A program made the position numbers and the translations under genes. Shown in pieces: positions 19,601 through 27,654 of a stretch of 64,000 nt of DNA. Below the pieces are notes generated by a model, which saw only the letters and a list, made by a program, of their open reading frames with translations, did no database searches and was not told the DNA's origin. Origin of the DNA: Nannocystis sp. RBIL2 (lineage in GTDB: Bacteria; Myxococcota_A; Polyangia; Nannocystales; Nannocystaceae); NCBI RefSeq assembly GCF_026626745.1, contig NZ_JAPNJW010000001.1:1642001-1706000 (forward strand), read 5' to 3'. The number at the start of each line of letters is the position of its first letter. Positions within the stretch are counted from its first letter, which is position 1.

Positions 19601-20155
19601 GACGAAGCCCTCGAAGGCCGCGGCGCAAGTGCCGGCGGTGCCCGTCGCCACCACCACGCGGTCCATCCGCCGCATGCGCTGGCTGGTGTCCAGGCCGCCC
19701 AGCGCCGCCTCGAGCAGTTCGCCGTCCTCGGTCGCGCTGACCGGCTGCTCCCAGCCGACGAGATAGACCAGGTCATGCCGCGCCCCGAGCGGCTTGCTCG
19801 GCAGAGACACCCCGATGCGGTTCGACTGCAGCCAGTTGCTCTGTTTGAGGAACTTCTGCGTCGTCGTGCTCCCGGACGGGCTCGTGATCTCGTGGCGCAT
19901 CCCGCCGAGGTAGTAGGTCCCCGAGCCGATCGTGAAGTCGTAGGGATCCTTCGAGACGTTCCCGATCGAATAGCCGAGGTTGGGCGAGCCGTGGCGCCCG
20001 ACGACGTCGACCACGACGAGCCGCTGGGACTCGTCGTCGAGGATCTCGCCCTCGTTGAAATCGGAGTCGAGGATCACCCGCCCCTTCTGCAGGCGGGCGC
20101 CGCCGTAGTGCTTCTCCGGCTGATAGAGATGACGAGAGATGTCTTGCGTGGCCAT
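16619..20155 (-). CDS. Giant DUF6519-type / right-handed beta-helix protein (copy C)
   Basis: Encodes 1,178 aa, the last gene of the eCIS operon. The ATG has GAGG upstream. Residues 1-60 carry the DUF6519-like entry motif (DISRHLYQPEKHYGGARLQ, then KGRVILDSDFNEGEILDDES). A middle domain follows. From about residue 475 a pectin-lyase-like right-handed beta-helix begins at GCCSVTVGDG (SIQQAILALPP, VCVLPGVYEERVHV, VEGCGPRTVL), with ladders of N-N-x-I and short hydrophobic strands (RICNNRIHKMGSSGISVLG). It ends at NQATRCIHV. There is no signal peptide. Its place after the baseplate genes suggests a tail fibre, a baseplate decoration or cargo. A beta-helix could also be a polysaccharide-binding or lyase fold; no catalytic residues were identified. 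Paralogous to the two genes upstream. Confidence 0.8.
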   Translation of the reverse strand: MATQDISRHLYQPEKHYGGARLQKGRVILDSDFNEGEILDDESQRLVVVDVVGRHGSPNLGYSIGNVSKDPYDFTIGSGTYYLGGMRHEITSPSGSTTTQKFLKQSNWLQSNRIGVSLPSKPLGARHDLVYLVGWEQPVSATEDGELLEAALGGLDTSQRMRRMDRVVVATGTAGTCAAAFEGFVGKFTGAGHSYDWASGELKSGARLTVSFAPVPTPDDLCSPSGDGYRGHENQAIRIQLFAPNMYLWSYDNAAPLFRVRASVTGSEVTVEFLTAPWQQEQFPLKDQVLEILPWGAQIANGERVADHRIDAEIGGGVLARVTTSYNPRTKTLKASIEDPTLLSRMLTWFGPIPLADQYLYLRVWNPGGPKPGVGVDTYGTVFVPNAPAEPLPGTGIKVAFNQVGVVGDYWIIAARPNTPEEVVPWALKLPGAAPSGPRRFYCPLAIVHWTLVDEALQVAAESCRRTFRPLTRLSGCCSVTVGDGATSHGDYTSIQQAILALPPNEPGKVCVLPGVYEERVHVVGRSNIVVEGCGPRTVLRSPPGDTQSKAIFTLERGDSIKLRNFAVEAVGQFGIGVVGGVVAGSSTPVPSTRITLENLVVTTSRDATQDRPTVDDLAITDDIAAFPLCTVGAIGAVDLKILGCELTMIGDLSAAANVLLVASAQVVVRDCLIATPPGVAAISRAWGGLHIAGYCHDVLVERCEIREGLGYGITLGSVRRVPAAGGPPSTPPTTPPDNSSAVDPGGDCPGVGGGLSDFDAGDQASERLLADPGPFDVRICNNRIHKMGSSGISVLGFFPEENGLAAPQIEVSSLVIADNVIEHNYTHPSEQPPNEGLRAVVAFGGIVLADVDRLRIHDNRILHNGADHRYPVCGIYVLHGENLVIENNDIRGNGPRVADDGGQSGHRAGIALQQVGRRITPGDRPSSFEVEAESGLPAARVRGNVVAQPAGRALQIYGVGPMFVEGNVLVSEGLVGLAPEERRFAGHCVEIHNIGQSHELTRLTSFPAFMGTFPRTALPRPILPDSALHDGRVLFTNNQIRFSPVARAGLDVFSATRILSYGDVAVLDNQFFTSLAPDDGLLLHDTVVAGWSTRVSLNRWEDPPGRTSRSGPHITTVSATTVGFMNITSLNQATRCIHVHGLPENTDTDSPIDDDNQIFDIEECSAMPPLAQLFSGT

Positions 20156-20196
20156 GGAAACCTCGGTAATCGGTCACACTGCGCCGTTCTCGGCGA

Positions 20197-20487
20197 TCAC
20201 TTGAACTTCTGCTCGTCCAGCTCGGCCCGCTTGGCGATGGCCTTGCCGATGACCGAATCGAGCTTGTCGTAGCTGCCCGCCAGCGTCTCGCGGCGCTCCA
20301 TCTCCGCCTCGAGCTTGGCGAGCTCCTCCTTGGGCGCCCCCCCCTTGTCCAGGTCGTCGATCTTGCGCTTGAGCGCGGCGGCCCGGCCGCGCTGCACCCG
20401 GGCGGCGCGCGTGAGGAGCTTGCGGGACAACTCGTCGGCCGCGCCGAGCGATTGATAGAAGTGAAGAGCTTGCTGCTTCGGGTCCAT
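20197..20487 (-). CDS. Small coiled-coil protein in the eCIS operon
   Basis: Encodes 96 aa. It has one of the best ribosome sites in the window (AAGGAG, 7 bases before the ATG). The whole protein is charged and helical (KRKIDDLDKGG, EELAKLEAEMERRETLAG), with probable coiled-coil heptads and no hydrophobic signal. It lies between two giant beta-helix genes with gaps of 41 and 48 bp, so it is co-transcribed. It could be a chaperone, an adaptor or a trimerisation partner for the beta-helix proteins. Family not recognised. Confidence 0.6.
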   Translation of the reverse strand: MDPKQQALHFYQSLGAADELSRKLLTRAARVQRGRAAALKRKIDDLDKGGAPKEELAKLEAEMERRETLAGSYDKLDSVIGKAIAKRAELDEQKFK

Positions 20488-20535
20488 GGCGGTGATCTCC
20501 TTGAGGGCGAGCGAGGGTGAAGAGCTCGGCGTGGC

Positions 20536-23500
20536 TCACGGCGGGGCCACGGGGATGGTAGGATCCTCTTCCTCCTCCTCCTCGTCCTCGTGGCATGGGG
20601 TCAGGGTCTGGTTGTAGTCGACGGGGTTGCCGGCGATGACCGGCAGGGTGGCGCTGGTCAGGACGTGGATGCAGCGGGTCGCCTGGTTGAGCGCGGTGAT
20701 GTTCATGCGCGCGGCGGTGGTGGCCGAGGCGACCGTCTGGTACGGCTCCGCGGTCGCGGGATCGACCCAGCGATTGTTGGCAGTCCGCGTCGACCAGGCG
20801 GCGACGATGGTGTCGTTCTCGAGGCTGCCCGAGGTCGTGGAGGGGAAATCCACGAAGAACTGGTTGTCGAGCACGGCCACGTCGCCGTACGACTGGAACC
20901 GATTGACGCAGTGGATCGCGCTCATCTCGATCCCCTCCGGGCTGTAGCGCACCTGGTTGCCGGTGAAGAGGATCCGGCCGTCGACGAGCATCGGCTCGAC
21001 GGGCACCGGGTCCGTGGAGCTCCACAAGAGCGGCGGCGCGGCCAGAAAGCCGAGGTCGCCGGGGATCACCCCGGAATCGATGAGCTCCGGGGATTGGCCG
21101 AGGTTGTGGATGTCGACGCAACGCCCGGTGTTGTCGCCCGCGAGGATGATCCCGCGGGCCTTGGCGACGAACACGTTGCCCTCGACGAACATCGGGCCGA
21201 TGCCGTAGAGCTGCAGCGCCTTGCCCATCGGATGATGCACGACGTTGCCGCGGACCCGCGCCGCGGGCATGAGCGCGTCGCCCTCGACCGCGTCGTCTCC
21301 CTCGCCTCCCGTCGCCCGGCGGCCCGTCAGCATCAGCCCGATCCCGGGGCGATGACCTGGGGTCGCGGTGTCCACTCCGTGCTTGCCGTTGCCGGTGACC
21401 CGGTTGTTCTCGACGGCGACGTTCTCCCCGTGCATCAGATAGATCCCGCAGATCGGATAGACCGTCTCCTCGGGGCCGTTGCCGAGGACCGTGTTGCCGT
21501 GGATCCGGAGGTTGTCGGCGTCGCCGAGGACGATCCCTCCCACGGCCGCGTATTCCACGTAATCGGGCAACGGAGCCCCAGCGAAGCGGTACGCACAATT
21601 GCCGCGGATGACGTTGTCGGCGATCTCGACGTCGTGCGTCGTCATCGCCTCGTACTGGTCGTCCACTTCCCCGGCCTTCTCGAAGCCGAGCACCGAGATC
21701 CCGGAGCTGCCCATCCCGGTGATCGTGTTGCGGAGGATGCGGATGTCGCGGCAGTTGGCGTGGTAGCCGACTTCCACGGGAGTGCCTCCTCCCGCCGGAG
21801 GGGCGGACACGAGCAGGCTCGCCTTCGAGTTGTAAAGAGTGCCCGCAGCGACCAGGGCGAAGCGCCCGACGGGGTCGAAGACATCGAGCTCGTCCTGATC
21901 GTCCGCCACGGCCTGGCCCATGCCGAAGGTGATGCCATGGCCGCTGCCACCCTCGATCCAGTTGTCCTCGACGAGGACGCGCTCGCACAGGGCGCCGATC
22001 TGGAGCCCACCCCACGCGAGCCGCTTGGCGCTGGCGTTGTCGACCGTCTGGATCCGGTTGCCGCGGATCGTCACCGCGGTGCAGAAAGACAGGGAGATGT
22101 TCGGTGCGCCGCTCAGATCTCCGACCATGGTGGTGACGCAGCCGGTGATCCGCAGGTCGTCGACGAGGAGTGCCGCGATCGTCGCCATCGGGAAGGGTGC
22201 CGCGCCCGTGGCGGGAGTCCAGAGGGTCGTCAGCCCCGGCGCAGGCAGCGCTGTGTCCCCCATCGTCTTGATCGAGAGCCCCTCCAGACGGATCCGCCGC
22301 TGGGGGGGCGGGGGCTCGTCCTTTACCAGCAAATCGGCGATTTTGACCCCGAACTGCCCTTTCGCCTCGATCGTGAGGTCTTTGAGGACGATGTCGTGGC
22401 TCGAGGATATCTCGATCAGCCCTGCCGTGGTCGCACTGGTCGTCGGCGTGGCGAGGAGCGTGGTCGCTCCGCAACCTTCGATGACGAGGTGGCTCCGCCC
22501 GTGAATGACGACCTGCTCGCGGTACTCGCCCGGCAACACGCAGATCTTGGCCGGCTGGTCGACGGGGATCGAGGCCAGCGCCGCGGTGATGCTGGTGAAG
22601 TCGCCGAAGCTCTTGTTCTCATCGCCCACCGTGACCGTGCAGCAGCCCTTCCGGCGCGTGAGCGGCTGAAAGGTCCGGCGGCACGAATCGACGGTGACGC
22701 CGCGGCCGAAGGCCGTGGAGAACGTCCAGTGGAGCATCGCCAGCGGGGCGTAGAACCGCCGCGGTCCGTGCGGCGGCTCGCCGCTGCGCAGGGTCCACGG
22801 CACCACCTCGGTCGGGGTCGACGGCCGCGCGGCGATGATCCAGTGATCGCCGACGATGCCCGGCTTGCTGATCTTGATCCGCAGGCCGGTCCCGGGCAGC
22901 GCGACCTCCTCGTCGATCTTGAAGCCGAGCCCGATCGGCCCGGTCCGGCTGCCGTCGCCGGGGTTCCACACCCGCAAATAGAAGCACCGCTTCTCGGGGG
23001 CCACGCCGTTCGGCCCGAACCATTCGGTCATCGCCGCGAGCGCGTCCGCGGACTCGAGCTGGACCTTGACGGTGCGGCGCACCGGGTCGTACGCATCGAG
23101 CACCCGCGCGAGCACGCCCCCGCCGATGTTGTGGGCGATCGGATAATCGGCGGTGTACTCGTCGTTGGCCAGTTGGGCGCCGAACGGCAAGATCTCGAAC
23201 ACCTGCCCGGCCACCGGGTAGTGGGCCTGGTCGCGCGGCTGGGTCAGGAACTCGACGACCGTGGCGTTCGAATCGTTCGACGTGCGCACGCGGTACAGCG
23301 GCGCGGCGTTGTCGTAGCTCCACAACAGCCGGAACCGCGCGATCACCTGCACCCGGATCGCCTGATTCTCCACACCCGAATAGCCCGGCGGGATCGCGGG
23401 CTCGCACAGGTCGTCGGCGCCGGGCTCGTCGATCACGACGGTGAGGCGCGCGCCCGACTTCAACTCGTGATTCGCCCAGTCGAAGGTGTTGCCGCCGGAC

Positions 23501-24108
23501 TCGAGCGATTCCACCAGCTTCTCGAAGGCGTCGTGGCACCCCTCGGGGACGTTCTCGTGGACGTACACGCGATGGCCGCGCCAGATGCGGGTGGTAGTGT
23601 CAGGGCCGCCGAGCGCCATCTCGTGGAACTCGCGGTCCTCGACGGCCGAGACTTCCTGCTCCCACCCGACCAGGTACGCGAGGTCGCGGCGCGCGTCGGC
23701 CGGCAGCGACGGCGGCTGCGGGAGCTGGCCCCGGCGGGTGGCCTGCAGCCAGTCGGTCTGGGCGCGGAAGCGCTGCGGCGCGGTGAAAGAGGTGCCCGCG
23801 GCCGTGGCCGTGGCGTCGGCGCTGACGGTCGTCCCGACGATCTCGTGCCGCATTCCGCCGAGGTAATAGCTGCCGGAGAGGATGGAGAAGTCGTAGACGC
23901 TGGTCGACGGGCTCTGGATATGGAAGCCCATGTCGGGCGAGCCGTGCGGCCCGATCACGTCGACGGCGACCGCGCGCTGGTCCTCGTCGTCGAGCATCTC
24001 GCCCTCGCTGAAGTCCGAGTCGAGCATGGGCCGGCCCTGCTGCATGCGCAGGCCGGTGTAGCGATTCGCGGGGCGGAAGAGGTGGCGGGAGAGGTCGTGG
24101 TTTGCCAT
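20536..24108 (-). CDS. Giant DUF6519-type / right-handed beta-helix protein (copy B)
   Basis: Encodes 1,190 aa. It has the same plan as copies A and C: DLSRHLFRPANRYTGLRMQ and LDSDFSEGEMLDDEDQR at the N-terminus, a middle domain containing YLVGWEQEVSAVED and YLRVWNPGDG, and a beta-helix starting at GCCTVTVGDE with repeated NLRIHGNTVLGNG and VAVENNRVTGNG rungs. It closes with LNQATRCIHV and ends in an acidic tail (EDEEEEEED). The acidic C-terminus is unique to this copy. There is no signal peptide, as expected for a protein delivered through or attached to a contractile particle. A role as fibre, baseplate component or effector is inferred from position only. Confidence 0.8.
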   Translation of the reverse strand: MANHDLSRHLFRPANRYTGLRMQQGRPMLDSDFSEGEMLDDEDQRAVAVDVIGPHGSPDMGFHIQSPSTSVYDFSILSGSYYLGGMRHEIVGTTVSADATATAAGTSFTAPQRFRAQTDWLQATRRGQLPQPPSLPADARRDLAYLVGWEQEVSAVEDREFHEMALGGPDTTTRIWRGHRVYVHENVPEGCHDAFEKLVESLESGGNTFDWANHELKSGARLTVVIDEPGADDLCEPAIPPGYSGVENQAIRVQVIARFRLLWSYDNAAPLYRVRTSNDSNATVVEFLTQPRDQAHYPVAGQVFEILPFGAQLANDEYTADYPIAHNIGGGVLARVLDAYDPVRRTVKVQLESADALAAMTEWFGPNGVAPEKRCFYLRVWNPGDGSRTGPIGLGFKIDEEVALPGTGLRIKISKPGIVGDHWIIAARPSTPTEVVPWTLRSGEPPHGPRRFYAPLAMLHWTFSTAFGRGVTVDSCRRTFQPLTRRKGCCTVTVGDENKSFGDFTSITAALASIPVDQPAKICVLPGEYREQVVIHGRSHLVIEGCGATTLLATPTTSATTAGLIEISSSHDIVLKDLTIEAKGQFGVKIADLLVKDEPPPPQRRIRLEGLSIKTMGDTALPAPGLTTLWTPATGAAPFPMATIAALLVDDLRITGCVTTMVGDLSGAPNISLSFCTAVTIRGNRIQTVDNASAKRLAWGGLQIGALCERVLVEDNWIEGGSGHGITFGMGQAVADDQDELDVFDPVGRFALVAAGTLYNSKASLLVSAPPAGGGTPVEVGYHANCRDIRILRNTITGMGSSGISVLGFEKAGEVDDQYEAMTTHDVEIADNVIRGNCAYRFAGAPLPDYVEYAAVGGIVLGDADNLRIHGNTVLGNGPEETVYPICGIYLMHGENVAVENNRVTGNGKHGVDTATPGHRPGIGLMLTGRRATGGEGDDAVEGDALMPAARVRGNVVHHPMGKALQLYGIGPMFVEGNVFVAKARGIILAGDNTGRCVDIHNLGQSPELIDSGVIPGDLGFLAAPPLLWSSTDPVPVEPMLVDGRILFTGNQVRYSPEGIEMSAIHCVNRFQSYGDVAVLDNQFFVDFPSTTSGSLENDTIVAAWSTRTANNRWVDPATAEPYQTVASATTAARMNITALNQATRCIHVLTSATLPVIAGNPVDYNQTLTPCHEDEEEEEEDPTIPVAPP

Positions 24109-24148
24109 GGTCGAGACTTCCGGGATGAGGGCGTGGGCGCAGGTCCGC

Positions 24149-27100
24149 TCAGGGCGTGGGGGCCAGCAGCGCCGCGAAGCCGGGCACGGGGTCGCAATCC
24201 GTGTAGGTCAGGTTGGTCCCGTCGCCGTTGTTGGTGATCGGGTCGGTGAGCATGCTGACCTGGACGTGGATGCAGCGCGACGCCTCGTTGAGCTTGGTGA
24301 AGTTCATGACGCCGAGCGTCGAGGCGGAGATGTCGGTCTGGAAGGAGCCATTGGGGAGGGCGCCGATCGGGTCTTCCCAGCGGTTGTGATTGGTGCGGGT
24401 CGACCACGCGGTGACCACGGTGTCGCACATCATGTTGCCGACGCCGTTGGGGAAGGTCGTGACGAACTGATTGTCGAGCACCGCGACGTCGTCGTACGAC
24501 TGCAGGCTCACCGCGCGGTAGATGTTGGCCGAGGCGCCGGCGACCGGCCGGAAGTGGACCTGATTGCCGGTGAACAAGATCCGACCGTCGACGGTGTCGT
24601 CCGACGTCGGCGGCTCGTCCATCGGCAAGGGCGGCGCGGGCAAGTAGCCGAGGTTGCCCGGCACGTAGCCCAACACCGCGATCTCGGCCGACAGCCCGAT
24701 GTTGTGGAGCTCGATGCAGTGCGCGCGCTCGGACGACACCGGGTGGGTGAGACCGCCGCTGCTGAAGGCGTTGCCCTCGATCAACATCGGACCGATCCCG
24801 TAGAGCTCCAGCGCCCGCCCGGCCGGCTGATCGACGACGTTGCCGCGGACCCGCGCGGCCGGCCGCAGCGAGTCGGGTTCGGTCTCGTAGCTGTCGAACC
24901 CGTACGAGGTCGCCAGGCGACCCACGAAGCGCAGGGCGATGCCTGCGCGATTGCCCGCGAAGGCGGCCCCGCCGACCCGCTTGCCGTTGTCGCGGACCTC
25001 GTTGTTCTCGATCGCCAGGTCTTCGCCGTGAAAGACGTAGATCCCGCAGATCGGGTAGCGATGATCGACCCCGTTGCCCACGATCCGGTTGTCGCGGATC
25101 CGCAGGTTGTCCGTGTCGGCCAGGACCACGCCGCCGAAGGCGACCAGCTCTCCGTAGCCGAGCCCGGGCACGCCGTGATAGGGGCGCCGGCAGTTGGCCT
25201 CGATGAGGTTGCCCTCGATGACGAGGTTCGGCGAGCGGAACATCCGCTGCCCCTCGACGTTCAGGGTGAGCTCGTCAGTCCAGAATCCCGGCACGGAGAT
25301 GCCCGAGGCGCCCATCTGGCCGATCCTGTTGCCGCGGATCACTACGTCGGCCTGGGTGCTGGCCGTGAGCGTCGTGTCCGGCCCCTCCGCTTCGTCGACC
25401 GCTTCGGGGATCTCGTTCGTGACGCTCGGGCAGTCCGGATCGTCAGCCATGCTGAACCACCCGTTGGGCTCGAAGGCGGTCTTGTAATCCTGGTGGATGT
25501 ATTCGGTGACCACCCTCCCGAGGGTGATGCCGTGGCCGAGGCCGCCGCGGATGATGTTGTTCTCGATCACCACGTCGTCGCCGCCGCCGGTCTGCAGCCC
25601 GCCCCAGGCCTTGCTGACGTCGCCGTCGATGGAGGGCGTGAGGATCTGGCAGTCGCTCACCCGCGAGCGGCCGCAGAAGCTGAGGAAGACGTTGGCCGCG
25701 GCGCTCAGGTTGCCGAACATCTCCAGGTAGCAGCGACGAATGGTCAGATCGGAGAACCGGTGCGCGGCGATCGTCGACACCGGGAACGGGGCCGGGCCCG
25801 AGGCCGGCAGCCAGAGGTTCCACCACGGATCGGGCGCGGGCAGGCTCGGGTCGCGGCGGGTGGTGACGCGCAGGTCCTCGAGGACTGCGCTCGTCTTGGC
25901 CACCCCGTTGCCCAGGAGGCTGATGCCGAACTGACCGAACGCCTCGAGCGTGAGCTTGCGGATCGTCAGCCGCGAGCCGAGCGTGACCTCGATCAGCGCG
26001 CGCGTGCTGTCGTTGCCCTCCGGCGTGCGGAGGATGGTGCGGGCACCACAACCCTCGAGGATGAGGTCGCTGCGGTCCGTGAGCACGACGCGCTCGCGGT
26101 ACTCGCCGGGGAGGATGCAGACGCGGCCCTTCTCGTCGCGCGGGAGGGCGTCGACGGCCGCCTGAATCGAGGTGAAGTCGCCGAAGCTGGTCTTCCCGTC
26201 GCCGACGGTCACGGTGCAGCAGCCGCGCAGGCGCGTCAGCGGGCGAAAGGTGCGGCGGCACGAGCTGACCGCGGGGACAGGCCCGAGCGTGGGATGCATC
26301 GTCCAGCGAATGACGGCGAGCGGGCTGTAGAACCGCCGCGGACCGTGGGGCGGCCCGCCGTCGCGCAGATCCCAGGGCACGATCGGCTGCGCGGTCGCAG
26401 GCCGTGCGCCGAGGATCCAATAGTCGCCGACGATGCCGAGGGCGGTAAAGCCGATCTCGTAGTCGGTGCCGCGCAAGCGGATGGGCTCGTCCAAGGTGAT
26501 GCCGATGCCGAACGGGCCGGCGACGTCGTTGTCGCCGGGCTCCCACACGCGCGCGTACAGGTACGGCGTGGCCATCGTCTGGTACCACGCGACGATTTTG
26601 GTCAGGCGCGCGCTGTGCTCGAGGGCGACGGCGGCGGTGATCTTGCGGGTGCCCGGGTCGTACGGCGTGAGCACGCGGAGCAGCACGCCGCCGCCGACGT
26701 CGCTGGCGACCGGGTGGTCGGCGACGCGCTCGCCGTTCGACAGGTCGGCGCCCCACGGCAAGAGCTCGAGGATGTGACCGACGCGCGGCGCGTGGGCCAG
26801 GTCGCGCAGCGCCGTGGGCAACGTGAGGGTGACGTCGACCTCGGAGGTCGTCATGGTGCAGCGAAACATCGTCGAGGCGTTGTCGAGGCCCCAGATGAAG
26901 CGGTCTGGGGCGATCAGCTGGACGCGGATCGCCTGGTGCTCGGCGCCGGCGAGGCCTTGCAGCACCTCGGGCTTGCACAGGTCCTCGGCCGGCTCGACCG
27001 GGCTACGACGCGAGCCCATGCGCCCGCCCGACTTGAGTTCGAAGTTGACGCGATCGAAGCGGTGACCGCCCGCCACGAGCGAATCGACGAGGCCGTCGAA

Positions 27101-27637
27101 CGCCTCCTTGCACGTGCCCGGGCCGTTGGCGAGGACCATCACTCGCTGCATGCGGCGCGTGCGATAGCCCGTGTCGTGCTTCGCAATGGCCGGGTCGTCC
27201 AGCTCCTGATCTTCGACCGCGCCGACGCCCTGCTCCCAGCCGAGCAGGTACACGAGGTCGTTGCGCGGCTGGTTCGGCACCGGCGGCACCTGGACCGCCC
27301 GCACGTCGTCGCGCAGCAGCTGCCGCCAGTCGCGCTGGCTGCGGAAACTCTGCCCGCCGCTGATCTCGTGGCGATATCCGCCGAGGTAGTAGGTCCCGTC
27401 GGCGATGCCGAAGTTCCAGGTCGAGCCGGCGACGGTGACGTTCTCGACGTTGAAGCCGCGGTCGGGCGATCCGTGCGGACCGACGACCGCGACGACGAGG
27501 TGGCGCTGGTCCTCCTCGTCCAGCATGCGCGCCTCGTTGAAGTCGCTGTCGAGCACCACCCTGCCCTGCTGCATGCGGGTGCCGGTGTAATGATTGCTGG
27601 CCTGGAAGAGATGGCGAGAGATGTCGTGGGCGGACAT
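24149..27637 (-). CDS. Giant DUF6519-type / right-handed beta-helix protein (copy A)
   Basis: Encodes 1,162 aa and is the first of the three paralogues in transcription order. The start ATG lies 17 bases after the stop of the gpI-like gene, indicating tight coupling. The N-terminus has DISRHLFQASNHYTGTRMQ and GRVVLDSDFNEARMLDEED. The middle domain has YLLGWEQGVGAVEDQ. The beta-helix starts at GCCTVTVGDG with IQAAVDALPRDE, VCILPGEYRERVVL and LEGCGARTIL. The end is LNEASRCIHVQV. The three copies share length, domain order and boundary motifs but differ in the loops of the helix. The conserved N-terminal block would suit docking to the baseplate, with the helix projecting outward. This is inference. 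Confidence 0.8.
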   Translation of the reverse strand: MSAHDISRHLFQASNHYTGTRMQQGRVVLDSDFNEARMLDEEDQRHLVVAVVGPHGSPDRGFNVENVTVAGSTWNFGIADGTYYLGGYRHEISGGQSFRSQRDWRQLLRDDVRAVQVPPVPNQPRNDLVYLLGWEQGVGAVEDQELDDPAIAKHDTGYRTRRMQRVMVLANGPGTCKEAFDGLVDSLVAGGHRFDRVNFELKSGGRMGSRRSPVEPAEDLCKPEVLQGLAGAEHQAIRVQLIAPDRFIWGLDNASTMFRCTMTTSEVDVTLTLPTALRDLAHAPRVGHILELLPWGADLSNGERVADHPVASDVGGGVLLRVLTPYDPGTRKITAAVALEHSARLTKIVAWYQTMATPYLYARVWEPGDNDVAGPFGIGITLDEPIRLRGTDYEIGFTALGIVGDYWILGARPATAQPIVPWDLRDGGPPHGPRRFYSPLAVIRWTMHPTLGPVPAVSSCRRTFRPLTRLRGCCTVTVGDGKTSFGDFTSIQAAVDALPRDEKGRVCILPGEYRERVVLTDRSDLILEGCGARTILRTPEGNDSTRALIEVTLGSRLTIRKLTLEAFGQFGISLLGNGVAKTSAVLEDLRVTTRRDPSLPAPDPWWNLWLPASGPAPFPVSTIAAHRFSDLTIRRCYLEMFGNLSAAANVFLSFCGRSRVSDCQILTPSIDGDVSKAWGGLQTGGGDDVVIENNIIRGGLGHGITLGRVVTEYIHQDYKTAFEPNGWFSMADDPDCPSVTNEIPEAVDEAEGPDTTLTASTQADVVIRGNRIGQMGASGISVPGFWTDELTLNVEGQRMFRSPNLVIEGNLIEANCRRPYHGVPGLGYGELVAFGGVVLADTDNLRIRDNRIVGNGVDHRYPICGIYVFHGEDLAIENNEVRDNGKRVGGAAFAGNRAGIALRFVGRLATSYGFDSYETEPDSLRPAARVRGNVVDQPAGRALELYGIGPMLIEGNAFSSGGLTHPVSSERAHCIELHNIGLSAEIAVLGYVPGNLGYLPAPPLPMDEPPTSDDTVDGRILFTGNQVHFRPVAGASANIYRAVSLQSYDDVAVLDNQFVTTFPNGVGNMMCDTVVTAWSTRTNHNRWEDPIGALPNGSFQTDISASTLGVMNFTKLNEASRCIHVQVSMLTDPITNNGDGTNLTYTDCDPVPGFAALLAPTP

Positions 27638-27654
27638 GGCGATCCTCGGGTGCG

